Source of the DNA: Allocoprobacillus sp002160865
Lineage (GTDB): Bacteria; Bacillota_I; Bacilli_A; Erysipelotrichales; Coprobacillaceae
Direction: 5' to 3'
Assembly: GCF_042850985.1 (NCBI RefSeq)
Contig: NZ_AP031415.1
Location: 1,426,001-1,490,000, forward strand
DNA length: 64,000 bases
A program made the translations under genes and the position numbers. Numbering within the stretch: position 1 is the stretch's first letter; every line of letters begins with the position of its first letter. The notes beneath the pieces were generated by a model. That model did not search any database. It was not told the DNA's origin and was given only the letters and a program-made list of their open reading frames with translations. Of the stretch, positions 53,581 to 62,548 are shown in pieces.

Positions 53581-55380
53581 TCACTGATTTGTTATGGTTT
53601 GATTTTCACTTGGCTGTGAAGTGGCAGGAGTATTGGTTTCAGGTGTTGTTGGCGTGTTTTCAGCTGGTGTTTCAGGAATCTCTGGTTTGGTATTATAATA
53701 ATCCAATGTAATTTTTTCTCCTTTTTTATAAACTGTTGTAAAAGCATCTAAAGATTGTCTTTCAACAACATTGATTTTCATTGTTTTTATTTCTTCAACA
53801 GAAGTTGGCGGATCTAAAACATTTAATTCCACAACAAATCCTGCTTCTTCTAAAATACTTTTGGCTTTTTGAATATCTTGACCATAAACATTAGGAACAA
53901 CCGCACTATATCCTTGAGATACAGTCAAAGTAATAGATTTATCATCACTGTTAGGATCTATTTTTTTACCAACTTCTAATGATTGTTCCAAAATTGTTCC
54001 TTTGGACTTCTCATCAATCTTTTCTTCTTTTTTTACATCAAAGCCTAAATCCTCTAGTTGTGAAGCAACACTATCATAGTCTTTTCCAACATAATTTTCT
54101 ATGACAATATATTGTCCTGATGATACAACAAGACTGACTTCATCTCCTTTTTTAACCTGTGTTCTTGCGACAGGATCACTGGAAATAACCTTTCCTTCTT
54201 CAACATCATCACTCAATTCATAAGTAATATTGTCTGATACTTTCAAATCTTTTTCTTCCAACAAAGTCACAGCTTCATCTTTATTTAAATTCAACACATC
54301 AGGCATTTCAAATGATTGAGATGGTTTCATCACAAAGAAGTAAAGAGCCATCAAAATAACCAAAACAGCAACCACACTGGCCCCTATAATCATCACCATT
54401 TTCTTATGTGAACGTGAAGATGGTTTCTCCTCTTTTTCTTCCTCAATCGGTAAATGTGTATGTGTTTGTGTAAAGAAGTCTTTATCATCAGCAACAATAG
54501 TCGCTAAATCTTCATCTTCCTGATAATCAAAAGTTATTTTTTCATCATTCATATGTTCAGCTTCAAGACAATGATTTAAATCATCCAACATATCTGAAGC
54601 ACTCAAATAACGATCTTTTATATTTTTTGCTGTGGCTTTCATGATGATATTTTCAACAGATTGAGGTATTGACGGATTAAAAGCACGAACAGAAGGAATT
54701 TCATCACGCATATGCTTTAAAGCAATATTGACAGGTGATTCACCATTAAAAGGAACTTCCCCTCTTAACAATTCATAAAAAACAATACCTAAAGCATAAA
54801 TATCACTTTGAGCTGTTGCCTTTTCTCCTCTTGCAATTTCTGGAGCCAGATAATGCAACGAACCCATAATGGTATCAGTCTGTGTTACCTGTGATAATGA
54901 CTGAATAGAAGCAATTCCAAAATCACCAATTTTTACAACACCACTATCTGTAACCATAATATTCTGTGGTTTCAAATCACGATGAATAATCCCAATCGCA
55001 TGTGCTTTGGCTGTTGCACTGACAACTTGTTTCATAATATCAACAGCTTCTACATAATGCAATGCTCCACGTTTATGAATCAATTCTTTTAATGTCTGTC
55101 CCGGTACATATTCCATGACAATATAATAGTCATCTTTTTCATCACCGACATCATATATTTCCACAATGTTTTTATGTGACAAAGCAGCTGCAGCACTGGC
55201 TTCACGATGAAAACGTGTCACATAAACAGGATCTCCCGTTAATGAAGAACGCATGATTTTGACAGCGACTGTTCGCCCCAAAATCAAGTCTTCAGCTTCA
55301 TAGACATCCGCCATACCACCCTGTCCAATGAGTCTTTTTAATTGATAACGTCCAGCTATTGTCTTATTGACTAAACTCAT
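53581..55380 (-). CDS. prkC: Ser/Thr kinase with PASTA domains
   Basis: 599 residues. Kinase domain (1-275): GQGGMADVYEA, AVKIMRSS, HRDLKPQNIMV, DFGIASI and APE; cytoplasmic linker; one membrane helix (about 331-351); then three PASTA repeats (about 357-560) that bind muropeptides or lipid II; ending in a Pro/Thr-rich tail. Senses cell wall state and controls growth and spore germination in Bacillus. It overlaps its phosphatase gene by 4 bp. Confidence 0.96.
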   Translation of the reverse strand: MSLVNKTIAGRYQLKRLIGQGGMADVYEAEDLILGRTVAVKIMRSSLTGDPVYVTRFHREASAAAALSHKNIVEIYDVGDEKDDYYIVMEYVPGQTLKELIHKRGALHYVEAVDIMKQVVSATAKAHAIGIIHRDLKPQNIMVTDSGVVKIGDFGIASIQSLSQVTQTDTIMGSLHYLAPEIARGEKATAQSDIYALGIVFYELLRGEVPFNGESPVNIALKHMRDEIPSVRAFNPSIPQSVENIIMKATAKNIKDRYLSASDMLDDLNHCLEAEHMNDEKITFDYQEDEDLATIVADDKDFFTQTHTHLPIEEEKEEKPSSRSHKKMVMIIGASVVAVLVILMALYFFVMKPSQSFEMPDVLNLNKDEAVTLLEEKDLKVSDNITYELSDDVEEGKVISSDPVARTQVKKGDEVSLVVSSGQYIVIENYVGKDYDSVASQLEDLGFDVKKEEKIDEKSKGTILEQSLEVGKKIDPNSDDKSITLTVSQGYSAVVPNVYGQDIQKAKSILEEAGFVVELNVLDPPTSVEEIKTMKINVVERQSLDAFTTVYKKGEKITLDYYNTKPEIPETPAENTPTTPETNTPATSQPSENQTITNQ

Positions 55381-56117
55381 AAATCAACAACTCCTTTTGT
55401 GATAATAAGTGCAAAACTGATATTGTCTTGTCCACCATATGTATTGGCTGTATCAATCAATTGACACGCTCTTTCATCCATATCTTTGGATGAATGTAAT
55501 ATATTTAAGATTTGTTCATCACTCAAAGAATTATATAAACCATCAGAACAAACCAATATCATACCATCATCAAGCTGTGTCTGGATAAAAGAAGGATTCA
55601 AAGCATCACTGACTCCTACAGCCTGTAATAAGATATTCTTTTGCGGATGAATTTTTGCTTCTGCTTGAGAAATTGTTCCCGAATCAACCAGAACATTCAC
55701 CAAAGTATCATCTTTTGTCAACTGTTTTAATTCATCACAGACATAATAAACACGGGAATCTCCAACATGAGAAATATAAACTTGATGATTCACATATAAA
55801 ACAAGAGCAATCGTTGTTCCCATGCCTTCATATTCTTGGGCTTCATGACTTTTATCTTCCACTATTTGATGTGCATGTAAAATCGCTGAAAGCATCCAAT
55901 CATGAATGCTTTTTTCATCTTTTAAAGTCCCTTGATTTTGATAATTTTCAATAATATCATCACAAACCATCTTTGAAGCAATTTCTCCAGCATTATGTCC
56001 ACCAATGCCATCGCAAAGAACTACCAGACATTCATTTTCATTTTTCTGATAAAAACGAACATCATCCTGATTCACTTTTCTCACACGTCCTATATCACTT
56101 TTCACTATGATCTGCAT
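55377..56117 (-). CDS. prpC: PP2C-type Ser/Thr phosphatase
   Basis: Reverses PrkC phosphorylation. 246 residues. NQDDVRF, VVLCDGIGGHNAGE, GMGTTIALVL, HVGDSRVYY, LVCSDGLYNSL and GGQDNIS are the metal-binding aspartates and PP2C blocks. AGGTG before the ATG; overlaps rlmN by 13 bp. Confidence 0.95.
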   Translation of the reverse strand: MQIIVKSDIGRVRKVNQDDVRFYQKNENECLVVLCDGIGGHNAGEIASKMVCDDIIENYQNQGTLKDEKSIHDWMLSAILHAHQIVEDKSHEAQEYEGMGTTIALVLYVNHQVYISHVGDSRVYYVCDELKQLTKDDTLVNVLVDSGTISQAEAKIHPQKNILLQAVGVSDALNPSFIQTQLDDGMILVCSDGLYNSLSDEQILNILHSSKDMDERACQLIDTANTYGGQDNISFALIITKGVVDL

Positions 56118-57145
56118 GATTGTTCACCTACTTTCATGGCACGTAACTGTCCACATGCCCCATCTATATCTCGTCCATGTTCTTTACGCAATGTCACATT
56201 GATTTTTAATCGTAACAGTTCACTTTTAAAAGCTTCTACATCCTGTGGTAATGATTGCTGATAACCATGCTCATCCACCGCATTATAAGGAATTAAATTA
56301 ACATAAGCATTAAGCCCTTTAATATAATGTGCCAGTTGTCTGGCATGTTTCAATTCATCATTAACCCCTCTTAAAAGAATATATTCAAAAGTCACACGAC
56401 GATTCGTCTTTTGAATATAATCAACAATAGATTGTCTTAAAACATCCATTGGATAACGTTTATTAATAGGCATCAGCTGATTTCTTAATTCATCATTTGG
56501 TGCATGTAAAGAAATAGCCAGATTGGTTTGAATACCTTCATGACTATAACGCTCAATCGCATCACATAAACCACATGTAGAAATGGTGATATGTCTAGCT
56601 CCGATTACTAAACCTTTAGGATGATTGATAATACGTACAAAGTCCATCACCGCATCATAATTATCAAAAGGCTCTCCTGTCCCCATCACCACAACATGAC
56701 TGATTCTTTCTTGAGTATCATTCATGACCGTTAAAACTTGGTTAACCATCTCACCAGCTGTTAAATTTCTTTGTTTCTTCAATAAACCACTGGCACAAAA
56801 ACGACACCCCATATTACATCCTAATTGGCTTGTCACACAAAGGCTTCTGCCATAATCATGAACCATTAATACTGTTTCAATAAAACCACCATCAGATAAT
56901 TGCAAAAGATATTTAATAGTTCCATCCTGTGAAACCTGTTTTTCTTCTATCTTTAAAGGTCCTATACGATAAGTTAAAGAGAGTTTTTCTCTTAAACTTA
57001 ATGATAGATTATTCATTTGTTCAAATGATTGCACATTTTGACGATATAACCATTCAAAGACTTGTGTCGCTCTAAATTTCTTTTCTCCAAGTTCTAAAAA
57101 TTCTTCAATCATTTGGTCTTGGGTATAATCATAAATTAATTTCAT
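56105..57145 (-). CDS. rlmN: 23S rRNA A2503/tRNA A37 C2-methyltransferase
   Basis: Radical-SAM methyltransferase. 346 residues. GCNMGCRFCASG (CxxxCxxC cluster), VVMGTGEPFDNYD, and the C-terminal ACGQL with the methyl-accepting Cys. Also a helical N-terminal domain (KKFRATQVFEWLYRQ-type). 4-bp gap to rsmB. Confidence 0.96.
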   Translation of the reverse strand: MKLIYDYTQDQMIEEFLELGEKKFRATQVFEWLYRQNVQSFEQMNNLSLSLREKLSLTYRIGPLKIEEKQVSQDGTIKYLLQLSDGGFIETVLMVHDYGRSLCVTSQLGCNMGCRFCASGLLKKQRNLTAGEMVNQVLTVMNDTQERISHVVVMGTGEPFDNYDAVMDFVRIINHPKGLVIGARHITISTCGLCDAIERYSHEGIQTNLAISLHAPNDELRNQLMPINKRYPMDVLRQSIVDYIQKTNRRVTFEYILLRGVNDELKHARQLAHYIKGLNAYVNLIPYNAVDEHGYQQSLPQDVEAFKSELLRLKINVTLRKEHGRDIDGACGQLRAMKVGEQSCRS

Positions 57146-57149
57146 ATTT

Positions 57150-58397
57150 TCATTCCTTTTCTAATAGACACATATAAAAACCATCACTATGATACTGATA
57201 TGGTAAAATGGTCACTTCTTTTCTTTTTTTCATATCAGGATACTTCGTTATGAATTTTTCTATTTGTTTTTCATTTTCTTTTTTATTGATTGTACAGGTA
57301 CTATATACAATATTACCACCTTTTTTCAATAAAAAATATGCATTTTCTAACAATTTTTCTTGAATCACCATAATTTCATCCATAGATGAACTGTCATGAT
57401 ACTTGATTTCTGGTTTTCTTGCTAAAACGCCTAAACCACTGCATGGTGCATCACATAAAATCTTGTCAAATGTTTCTTGAGGATACACCTGCATTAAAGT
57501 GGTTGAATCTCCCACATGTGTTTTCACATTTTGAACATGTAAACGTGTCAACTGCTTTTCTACCAGATGAATTTTATGTTCATATAAATCATATGCTTCA
57601 ATACATCCCTGATTGTTCATTAACATCGCTAAATGCGTTGTTTTACTGCCCGGTGCACAGCACATATCCAAAACATAATCTTGTTTTGAAGGATTCAATA
57701 ATCGTGCCACAAGCTGACTGGATTCATCTTGAACTGTGACATAACCTTTTTGAAAAGCCTCGCTGGAGGCAATATGATGTCCTGTATAATAAAGACCATC
57801 TGGTGATAAGTCAGCTTTTTGCCAATGATTATCTTTCAACAATTCCTCACGTGAAATCAAAAGGGTATTCACTCTGGCACAGTGGCGAGGAACTTCTAAA
57901 AAAGCATGGCAGATACGCTTTGTTTCTTTATCACCATATTGTTTATTCAACATTTTAACAAGCCATAAAGGATGACTTGTTTCTATAGATAGTCTTTCTA
58001 ATGGTGGTAAATCATCAAGCTGATAGGAAGATTGAAATACATTTTGTAAAACACCATGAATAAAACGTGATGTTTTCATCCCCTTTTTCTTTTTAGCCAA
58101 TTCTACAGCTTCATTGATAATCGCATAATCTGGAATAGCATCCATCATTTCATGTTGATAAAGACTCATCAATAAAAGCATCTTTTCAAATGCTTTTACA
58201 CGCATATGTAAATGAGGCTTTAAGATATATTCCAACAACAACATATTTTGAACTGTTCCATAAACAATACGTGTAATCAAATCTTTTTGTTGTCTAGTCA
58301 ATGAATAACGTTGAAAATAATGATTGATCGTTAAATTCAGATAACTTTGTTCCTGTTTGAATTTCAATAGTATTTCTAATGCTAATTGTCTTTCCAT
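57150..58397 (-). CDS. rsmB: 16S rRNA (cytosine967-C5)-methyltransferase
   Basis: 415 residues. NusB-like N-terminal domain (1-135), then SAM methyltransferase: LDMCCAPGSKTTHLA, CDAPCSGLGVLARKPEI and YSTCTINKKENE with the two catalytic Cys. Adjacent to priA (2-bp gap). Confidence 0.95.
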   Translation of the reverse strand: MERQLALEILLKFKQEQSYLNLTINHYFQRYSLTRQQKDLITRIVYGTVQNMLLLEYILKPHLHMRVKAFEKMLLLMSLYQHEMMDAIPDYAIINEAVELAKKKKGMKTSRFIHGVLQNVFQSSYQLDDLPPLERLSIETSHPLWLVKMLNKQYGDKETKRICHAFLEVPRHCARVNTLLISREELLKDNHWQKADLSPDGLYYTGHHIASSEAFQKGYVTVQDESSQLVARLLNPSKQDYVLDMCCAPGSKTTHLAMLMNNQGCIEAYDLYEHKIHLVEKQLTRLHVQNVKTHVGDSTTLMQVYPQETFDKILCDAPCSGLGVLARKPEIKYHDSSSMDEIMVIQEKLLENAYFLLKKGGNIVYSTCTINKKENEKQIEKFITKYPDMKKRKEVTILPYQYHSDGFYMCLLEKE

Positions 58398-58399
58398 AA

Positions 58400-60586
58400 T
58401 TATATCTGTGAATACGGATTAAAATCACAGACAATTCTCACCTTTCCTTTTTGTTGTTTATTATAATAATCATTGATATTATTTAATGCTTCATAGATAT
58501 CTTTTGAGTTTAAAAACTTCACTAAAATACGTTCACGATAAATATCCTGCATTTTATAAATTGTACTTTTAGCGGGACCCAATATGATGGTTTGATGACT
58601 ATGCGTCTGTAAATAATTTTTCACATCCATAGCCACTTGATGAATCCACTTTTCTTGTTTAGATTGAATCAATATACTGACCATATGACAATATGGTGGA
58701 TATTTAGCTACTTGACGATATTTCATTTCTTGATGAAAAAAAGACACATAGTCATGCTTCGCTGCACAAGTGATCGCATAATGATCAGGATTATAAGTTT
58801 GAATAATCACATGTCCCTGTTTCTGTCCACGCCCACTACGTCCAGATACTTGACATAACAGTTGAAAAGTACGTTCACTGGCACGAAAATCTGGAACATT
58901 TAAACTCAAATCTGCATTCAAAACACCAACAAATGTCACATCTTCAAAGTCTAATCCTTTCGCAATCATTTGAGTACCTAACAAAATATTGGCTTCCTTA
59001 TTTCTAAATTTTTCCAATAATTTCAAATGTCCATTTTTTTGACGAGTTGTATCTACATCATAACGTAAAACTTTCGCTCCATGAAATAACTTTTCTATTT
59101 CTTCTTCAATCTTTTGCGTTCCATATCCTATACTTTTAAAATGAGTTGATCCACAATGAGGACATACACGAGGATAATCTATCATGTATTCACAATAATG
59201 ACATTTTAATTTATGTTCACTACGATGATCAGTTAATGTAACATCGCAATGAGGACATTTCAAAACTTCACCACAATCTTGACATTGTACATATGTAGCA
59301 TAACCTCTTTTATTTAATAAAAGAATCACTTGTTCTCCTTTATCAATGGTTGTTTGAATACTTTGTTTCATTGGAATAGAAAACAAAGAATAATTGTGTT
59401 GACGTGTCTGTTGAATCATATCCACAATTTCAACATGGGGTAAAGGTTTTTGATTAATACGATCAGGTAATTCATATAAATCATAAATTCCTTTTAAAGC
59501 TCTGGCATAGCTTTCTAATGAAGGTGTCGCACTTCCCAGTACGACACTGGCATGATGTGTTTTGGCTCTTATTTTCGCTATCTGGGAGGTTAAATAACGT
59601 GGTTTACTTTCCTGTTTGTAACTTGGATCATGTTCTTCATCCAAGATAATAATACCAATATTTTCTAATGGCGCAAAAACAGCCGATCTTGCTCCTACAA
59701 CAATCTTGACTTCCTGACGTTTAATGCGACGATACTCATCATATTTTTCTCCCTGAGAAAGACGTGAATGCAATATCGCCACCTGATCTCCAAAACGTTC
59801 TCGAAAAACTTCGACCATCATCGGTGTTAAAGAAATTTCTGGAACGAGCATCATCACTGCTTGATTATTTTTTAAATAATGTGCCGCCAGTGTTAAATAA
59901 ACCTCTGTCTTTCCAGAACCCGTCACACCATGTAATAAAGCTACCTTTCCTTGATGAGAAAGAATACCATCAACAACTTTTTGTTGTTGAACAGTCAATT
60001 GAATATGTTTAGCCTGATGTGTCATAGAAAAAGGTTGACGATAAACTTCTTTTTCAATGATTTGTATACAACCCTGTTTTTCTAAATTCTTTAATAAAGC
60101 ACGACTATAGGGAACCTCTTTTAAAGGAATATCAGGATGTTTCTTTAAAAAAGAAAGACATTCCTGCTGTTTTACTGTTTTTGCTGATTGATCCATTATA
60201 ACTTCAACACATAACTGTGTCTTCATTCCAACAGCTTGATGTGATGCCGGTTTTAATTGAGTAGGCAACATCGCCTGCAAACATGAAATACGTGGTGATA
60301 AGGTCATACGAGAAAGCTGATTGGCTAAATCTTGAAGTTCTTCATTTAATAACGGTTCTTCATCAATAACATCTATGATATACTGATAATGAAACCCTAC
60401 CTGTTTTTCAAGTTCCTCTTGAGAAAGCACTGTTTCCTCGATACTTTCAACATACCCTATGATTTTTTGATAACCAAAACGAATCCATACACGAATACCT
60501 TTTAACAATGGTTCATGACTCAAATAATCAAATGTCGTATCTAAAGAATGAACAGGATGTTCAACCAATACTTTTACAATATACAT
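58400..60586 (-). CDS. priA: Primosomal replication restart helicase PriA
   Basis: 728 residues. DNA-binding domain, then a superfamily 2 helicase: GVTGSGKTEVYL (Walker A), IILDEEHDPSYKQ, LGSATPSLES, and QVSGRSGRG. Between these lie the paired zinc clusters (CQDCGEVLKCPHC and CHYC, CPHCGS). First gene of the nine-gene run to degV. TAGGTGG before the ATG. Confidence 0.96.
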   Translation of the reverse strand: MYIVKVLVEHPVHSLDTTFDYLSHEPLLKGIRVWIRFGYQKIIGYVESIEETVLSQEELEKQVGFHYQYIIDVIDEEPLLNEELQDLANQLSRMTLSPRISCLQAMLPTQLKPASHQAVGMKTQLCVEVIMDQSAKTVKQQECLSFLKKHPDIPLKEVPYSRALLKNLEKQGCIQIIEKEVYRQPFSMTHQAKHIQLTVQQQKVVDGILSHQGKVALLHGVTGSGKTEVYLTLAAHYLKNNQAVMMLVPEISLTPMMVEVFRERFGDQVAILHSRLSQGEKYDEYRRIKRQEVKIVVGARSAVFAPLENIGIIILDEEHDPSYKQESKPRYLTSQIAKIRAKTHHASVVLGSATPSLESYARALKGIYDLYELPDRINQKPLPHVEIVDMIQQTRQHNYSLFSIPMKQSIQTTIDKGEQVILLLNKRGYATYVQCQDCGEVLKCPHCDVTLTDHRSEHKLKCHYCEYMIDYPRVCPHCGSTHFKSIGYGTQKIEEEIEKLFHGAKVLRYDVDTTRQKNGHLKLLEKFRNKEANILLGTQMIAKGLDFEDVTFVGVLNADLSLNVPDFRASERTFQLLCQVSGRSGRGQKQGHVIIQTYNPDHYAITCAAKHDYVSFFHQEMKYRQVAKYPPYCHMVSILIQSKQEKWIHQVAMDVKNYLQTHSHQTIILGPAKSTIYKMQDIYRERILVKFLNSKDIYEALNNINDYYNKQQKGKVRIVCDFNPYSQI

Positions 60587-60680
60587 AGACTCACCACCTA
60601 TTGCATTATTCTACCATAAATACATTCCTTTTTAAAAGAGTTCCTTGTGATTTCAATAAAAAAACAGACAAATGTCTGCT

Positions 60681-61112
60681 TTATGACTTCTGTTCTTGAT
60701 AACGTTCTTCACCCCACCATAAAGGTAAAAGTTCTTTTAATGTGACAATTTCACGTGTTTGATAATCCACCATAATTTCCATGTCTTGATTCTTTTCATT
60801 AAGCTGCATAAAAAACTCACGACAAGCTCCACATGGCATTCCACTCCCTTTACCAAAAGGAGGCTGATCACGAAAGGCTATCATTCTTTTGACAACAGTC
60901 TGTTGACTTTGAATATACATATTTAACGCCGCAACTCTTTCAGCACATAAATCCATCACACCGGCACAACTTTCTATACAAAAGCCGGTATAAATCTCAC
61001 CATTTTCACTTTCTAATGCACAAACGACATGATGAGCGTAAATAAAAGGTGAAACCTCTTGAGGATGATATTGTTCTTTAGCTTTTTGATATAACTTTTC
61101 CCATATATCCAT
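60681..61112 (-). CDS. Cytidine/blasticidin-type deaminase
   Basis: 143 residues. Zinc and catalytic residues are in CAERVAALNM (Cys-Ala-Glu) and PCGACREFF. The chain is near the length of short tetrameric cytidine deaminases; the N-terminal FIYAHHVVCALE differs from classical Cdd, so the substrate could be another nucleoside. Only 2 bp from the zinc-ribbon gene. Confidence 0.8.
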   Translation of the reverse strand: MDIWEKLYQKAKEQYHPQEVSPFIYAHHVVCALESENGEIYTGFCIESCAGVMDLCAERVAALNMYIQSQQTVVKRMIAFRDQPPFGKGSGMPCGACREFFMQLNEKNQDMEIMVDYQTREIVTLKELLPLWWGEERYQEQKS

Positions 61113-61114
61113 TT

Positions 61115-61318
61115 CTATAATTCCTCCATCTTTTTGAGATGATCTTCACAGATATATGATTCTACATAACCACATGTTTTACAAATATATTGTTCAACTT
61201 TAAGCTTATGATAATCAACAATAATATCTTGATAAGCATTACGCCTGTAAATACCTTTTGCGGGAACATAAAGTATATCATGATGACCGCATTTTGGACA
61301 ACAACCACTTTTTTTCAT
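61115..61318 (-). CDS. Small zinc-ribbon protein
   Basis: 67 residues. Two CxxC knuckles, CPKCG and CKTCG, about 38 residues apart, flanking a basic strand. Probably binds nucleic acid or protein. It overlaps the rhomboid remnant by 4 bp. Confidence 0.65.
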   Translation of the reverse strand: MKKSGCCPKCGHHDILYVPAKGIYRRNAYQDIIVDYHKLKVEQYICKTCGYVESYICEDHLKKMEEL

Positions 61319-61862
61319 AACTTTACTCCTTTGAATTGACGATAAAGATATGCCAGAAGCATTCCAATAATAAAACTAATGAAATGAATAACAAATGTTG
61401 ATATATTGCTTGAAAAGAAAGGAATTTGAGCAAATATCACATAAACAATAATCCATTTTCCATAAAGAGAACGAAAATGAAATTTTGGTAAAATAGAACG
61501 CATTATCAAAATGAACCCTAACAAACTAAAGATAACAGGTGACCCTCCAACACTGATACTTTCTGGATAAATCAAACTAAAAATAATGTGAGCAATTGTC
61601 CCTCCAAGCAAAGATATAAAAATAAAGTTCCTGCTTTTATACGCTGGTCAATATAGATATCAAGATATGAAATCGCTAGAGCATTCACAGCAAAATGTAA
61701 AAGATTCACATGTAAAAATAACCCTGTTATCAAACGATAATATTCATGATGAATGATTTGAAAACCTTTGTTGCTTAAAGCATCAAACCATGATGTCTGC
61801 ATACCAACAATCAAAAAGATAAGCCATATGCCTATCCATAAATAACTCATTTTCCATCTCAT
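61315..61862 (-). pseudogene. Frameshifted rhomboid-family gene
   Basis: Two frames share one rhomboid. The upstream frame (61862 to about 61620) gives HEYYRLITGLFLHVNLLHFAVNALAI and then shifts out. The downstream one resumes as LLGGTIAHIIF, with GGSPVIFSLLGF (active-site Ser) and an FVIHFISFIIG helix. A one-base indel within the T-rich stretch near 61620-61635 rejoins them. It may be a true mutation or a sequence error. An intact rhomboid occurs at 26.2 kb. Confidence 0.78.
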
Positions 61863-61874
61863 AACCTTAGTTCC

Positions 61875-61896
61875 TAAAAAAACACCCTAAGGTGCT
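61875..61896 (-). terminator. Terminator of gmk
   Basis: GCACC / GGTGT-type short stem at the gmk stop, with T7 after it on the minus strand. Confidence 0.65.
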
Positions 61897-62456
61897 TACA
61901 GATTGTCTTGGATGATTTGAGCAATCTTTTTCTTAGCTGCAACAACATCATCATTTTCTACAACATATTTATATTCATTTTGTGTTGCTATTTCTTTTCT
62001 TGCTTTAGCAAGTCGTTCCTGTACAATACTTTCTTCTTCTGTACGACGACCACGAATACGACGTTCCAGTTCTTCCATTGATGGGGGTACTAAAAAAATC
62101 GTTAATGCATGAGGACATTTAGCCATGACCTGCAAAGCCCCTTGAACTTCAATTTCCAATACAACATTCTTACCTTCACTTAATAACTTTTCAACATAAA
62201 ATTGAGGTGTTCCATAATAATTACCTACAAACTGGGCATACTCCAACAATTCACCTTTTTCAATTTTATCCTTAAATTCTGCTTCACTGACAAAGAAATA
62301 ATCAACACCTTCTTTTTCAGTTGGACGAGGTTTTCTTGTTGTCATAGAAATAGAATAAGCCAAATTCAAACTTTCATCTTTAAAAAGCTCTTGACGAACT
62401 GTTCCTTTCCCTACACCACTTGGTCCACTTAAAATAATTAAAAGTCCCTTCTTCAA
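61896..62456 (-). CDS. gmk: Guanylate kinase
   Basis: GMP to GDP. 186 residues from TTG 62456: KKGLLIILSGPSGVGKGTV (P-loop), SMTTRKPRPTEKEGVDYFF (GMP site), and a lid RIRGRRTE. TTG is chosen because AGGTGG lies 8 nt upstream; the longer in-frame start lacks homology. In many Firmicutes rpoZ and coaBC follow; here they do not. Confidence 0.93.
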   Translation of the reverse strand: MKKGLLIILSGPSGVGKGTVRQELFKDESLNLAYSISMTTRKPRPTEKEGVDYFFVSEAEFKDKIEKGELLEYAQFVGNYYGTPQFYVEKLLSEGKNVVLEIEVQGALQVMAKCPHALTIFLVPPSMEELERRIRGRRTEEESIVQERLAKARKEIATQNEYKYVVENDDVVAAKKKIAQIIQDNL

Positions 62457-62548
62457 TCTCTCCACCACCTTTGAAACAATACTACATGAATGTAACTTTA
62501 ATGTCAATTCTTTTTGAAATATGTTATACTATTTAACGGTGATGAAAA

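Noticed and set aside
61315..61862. Two separate small membrane-protein genes
   Set aside because: Together they form one rhomboid with ordered motifs; the second frame has no credible start.
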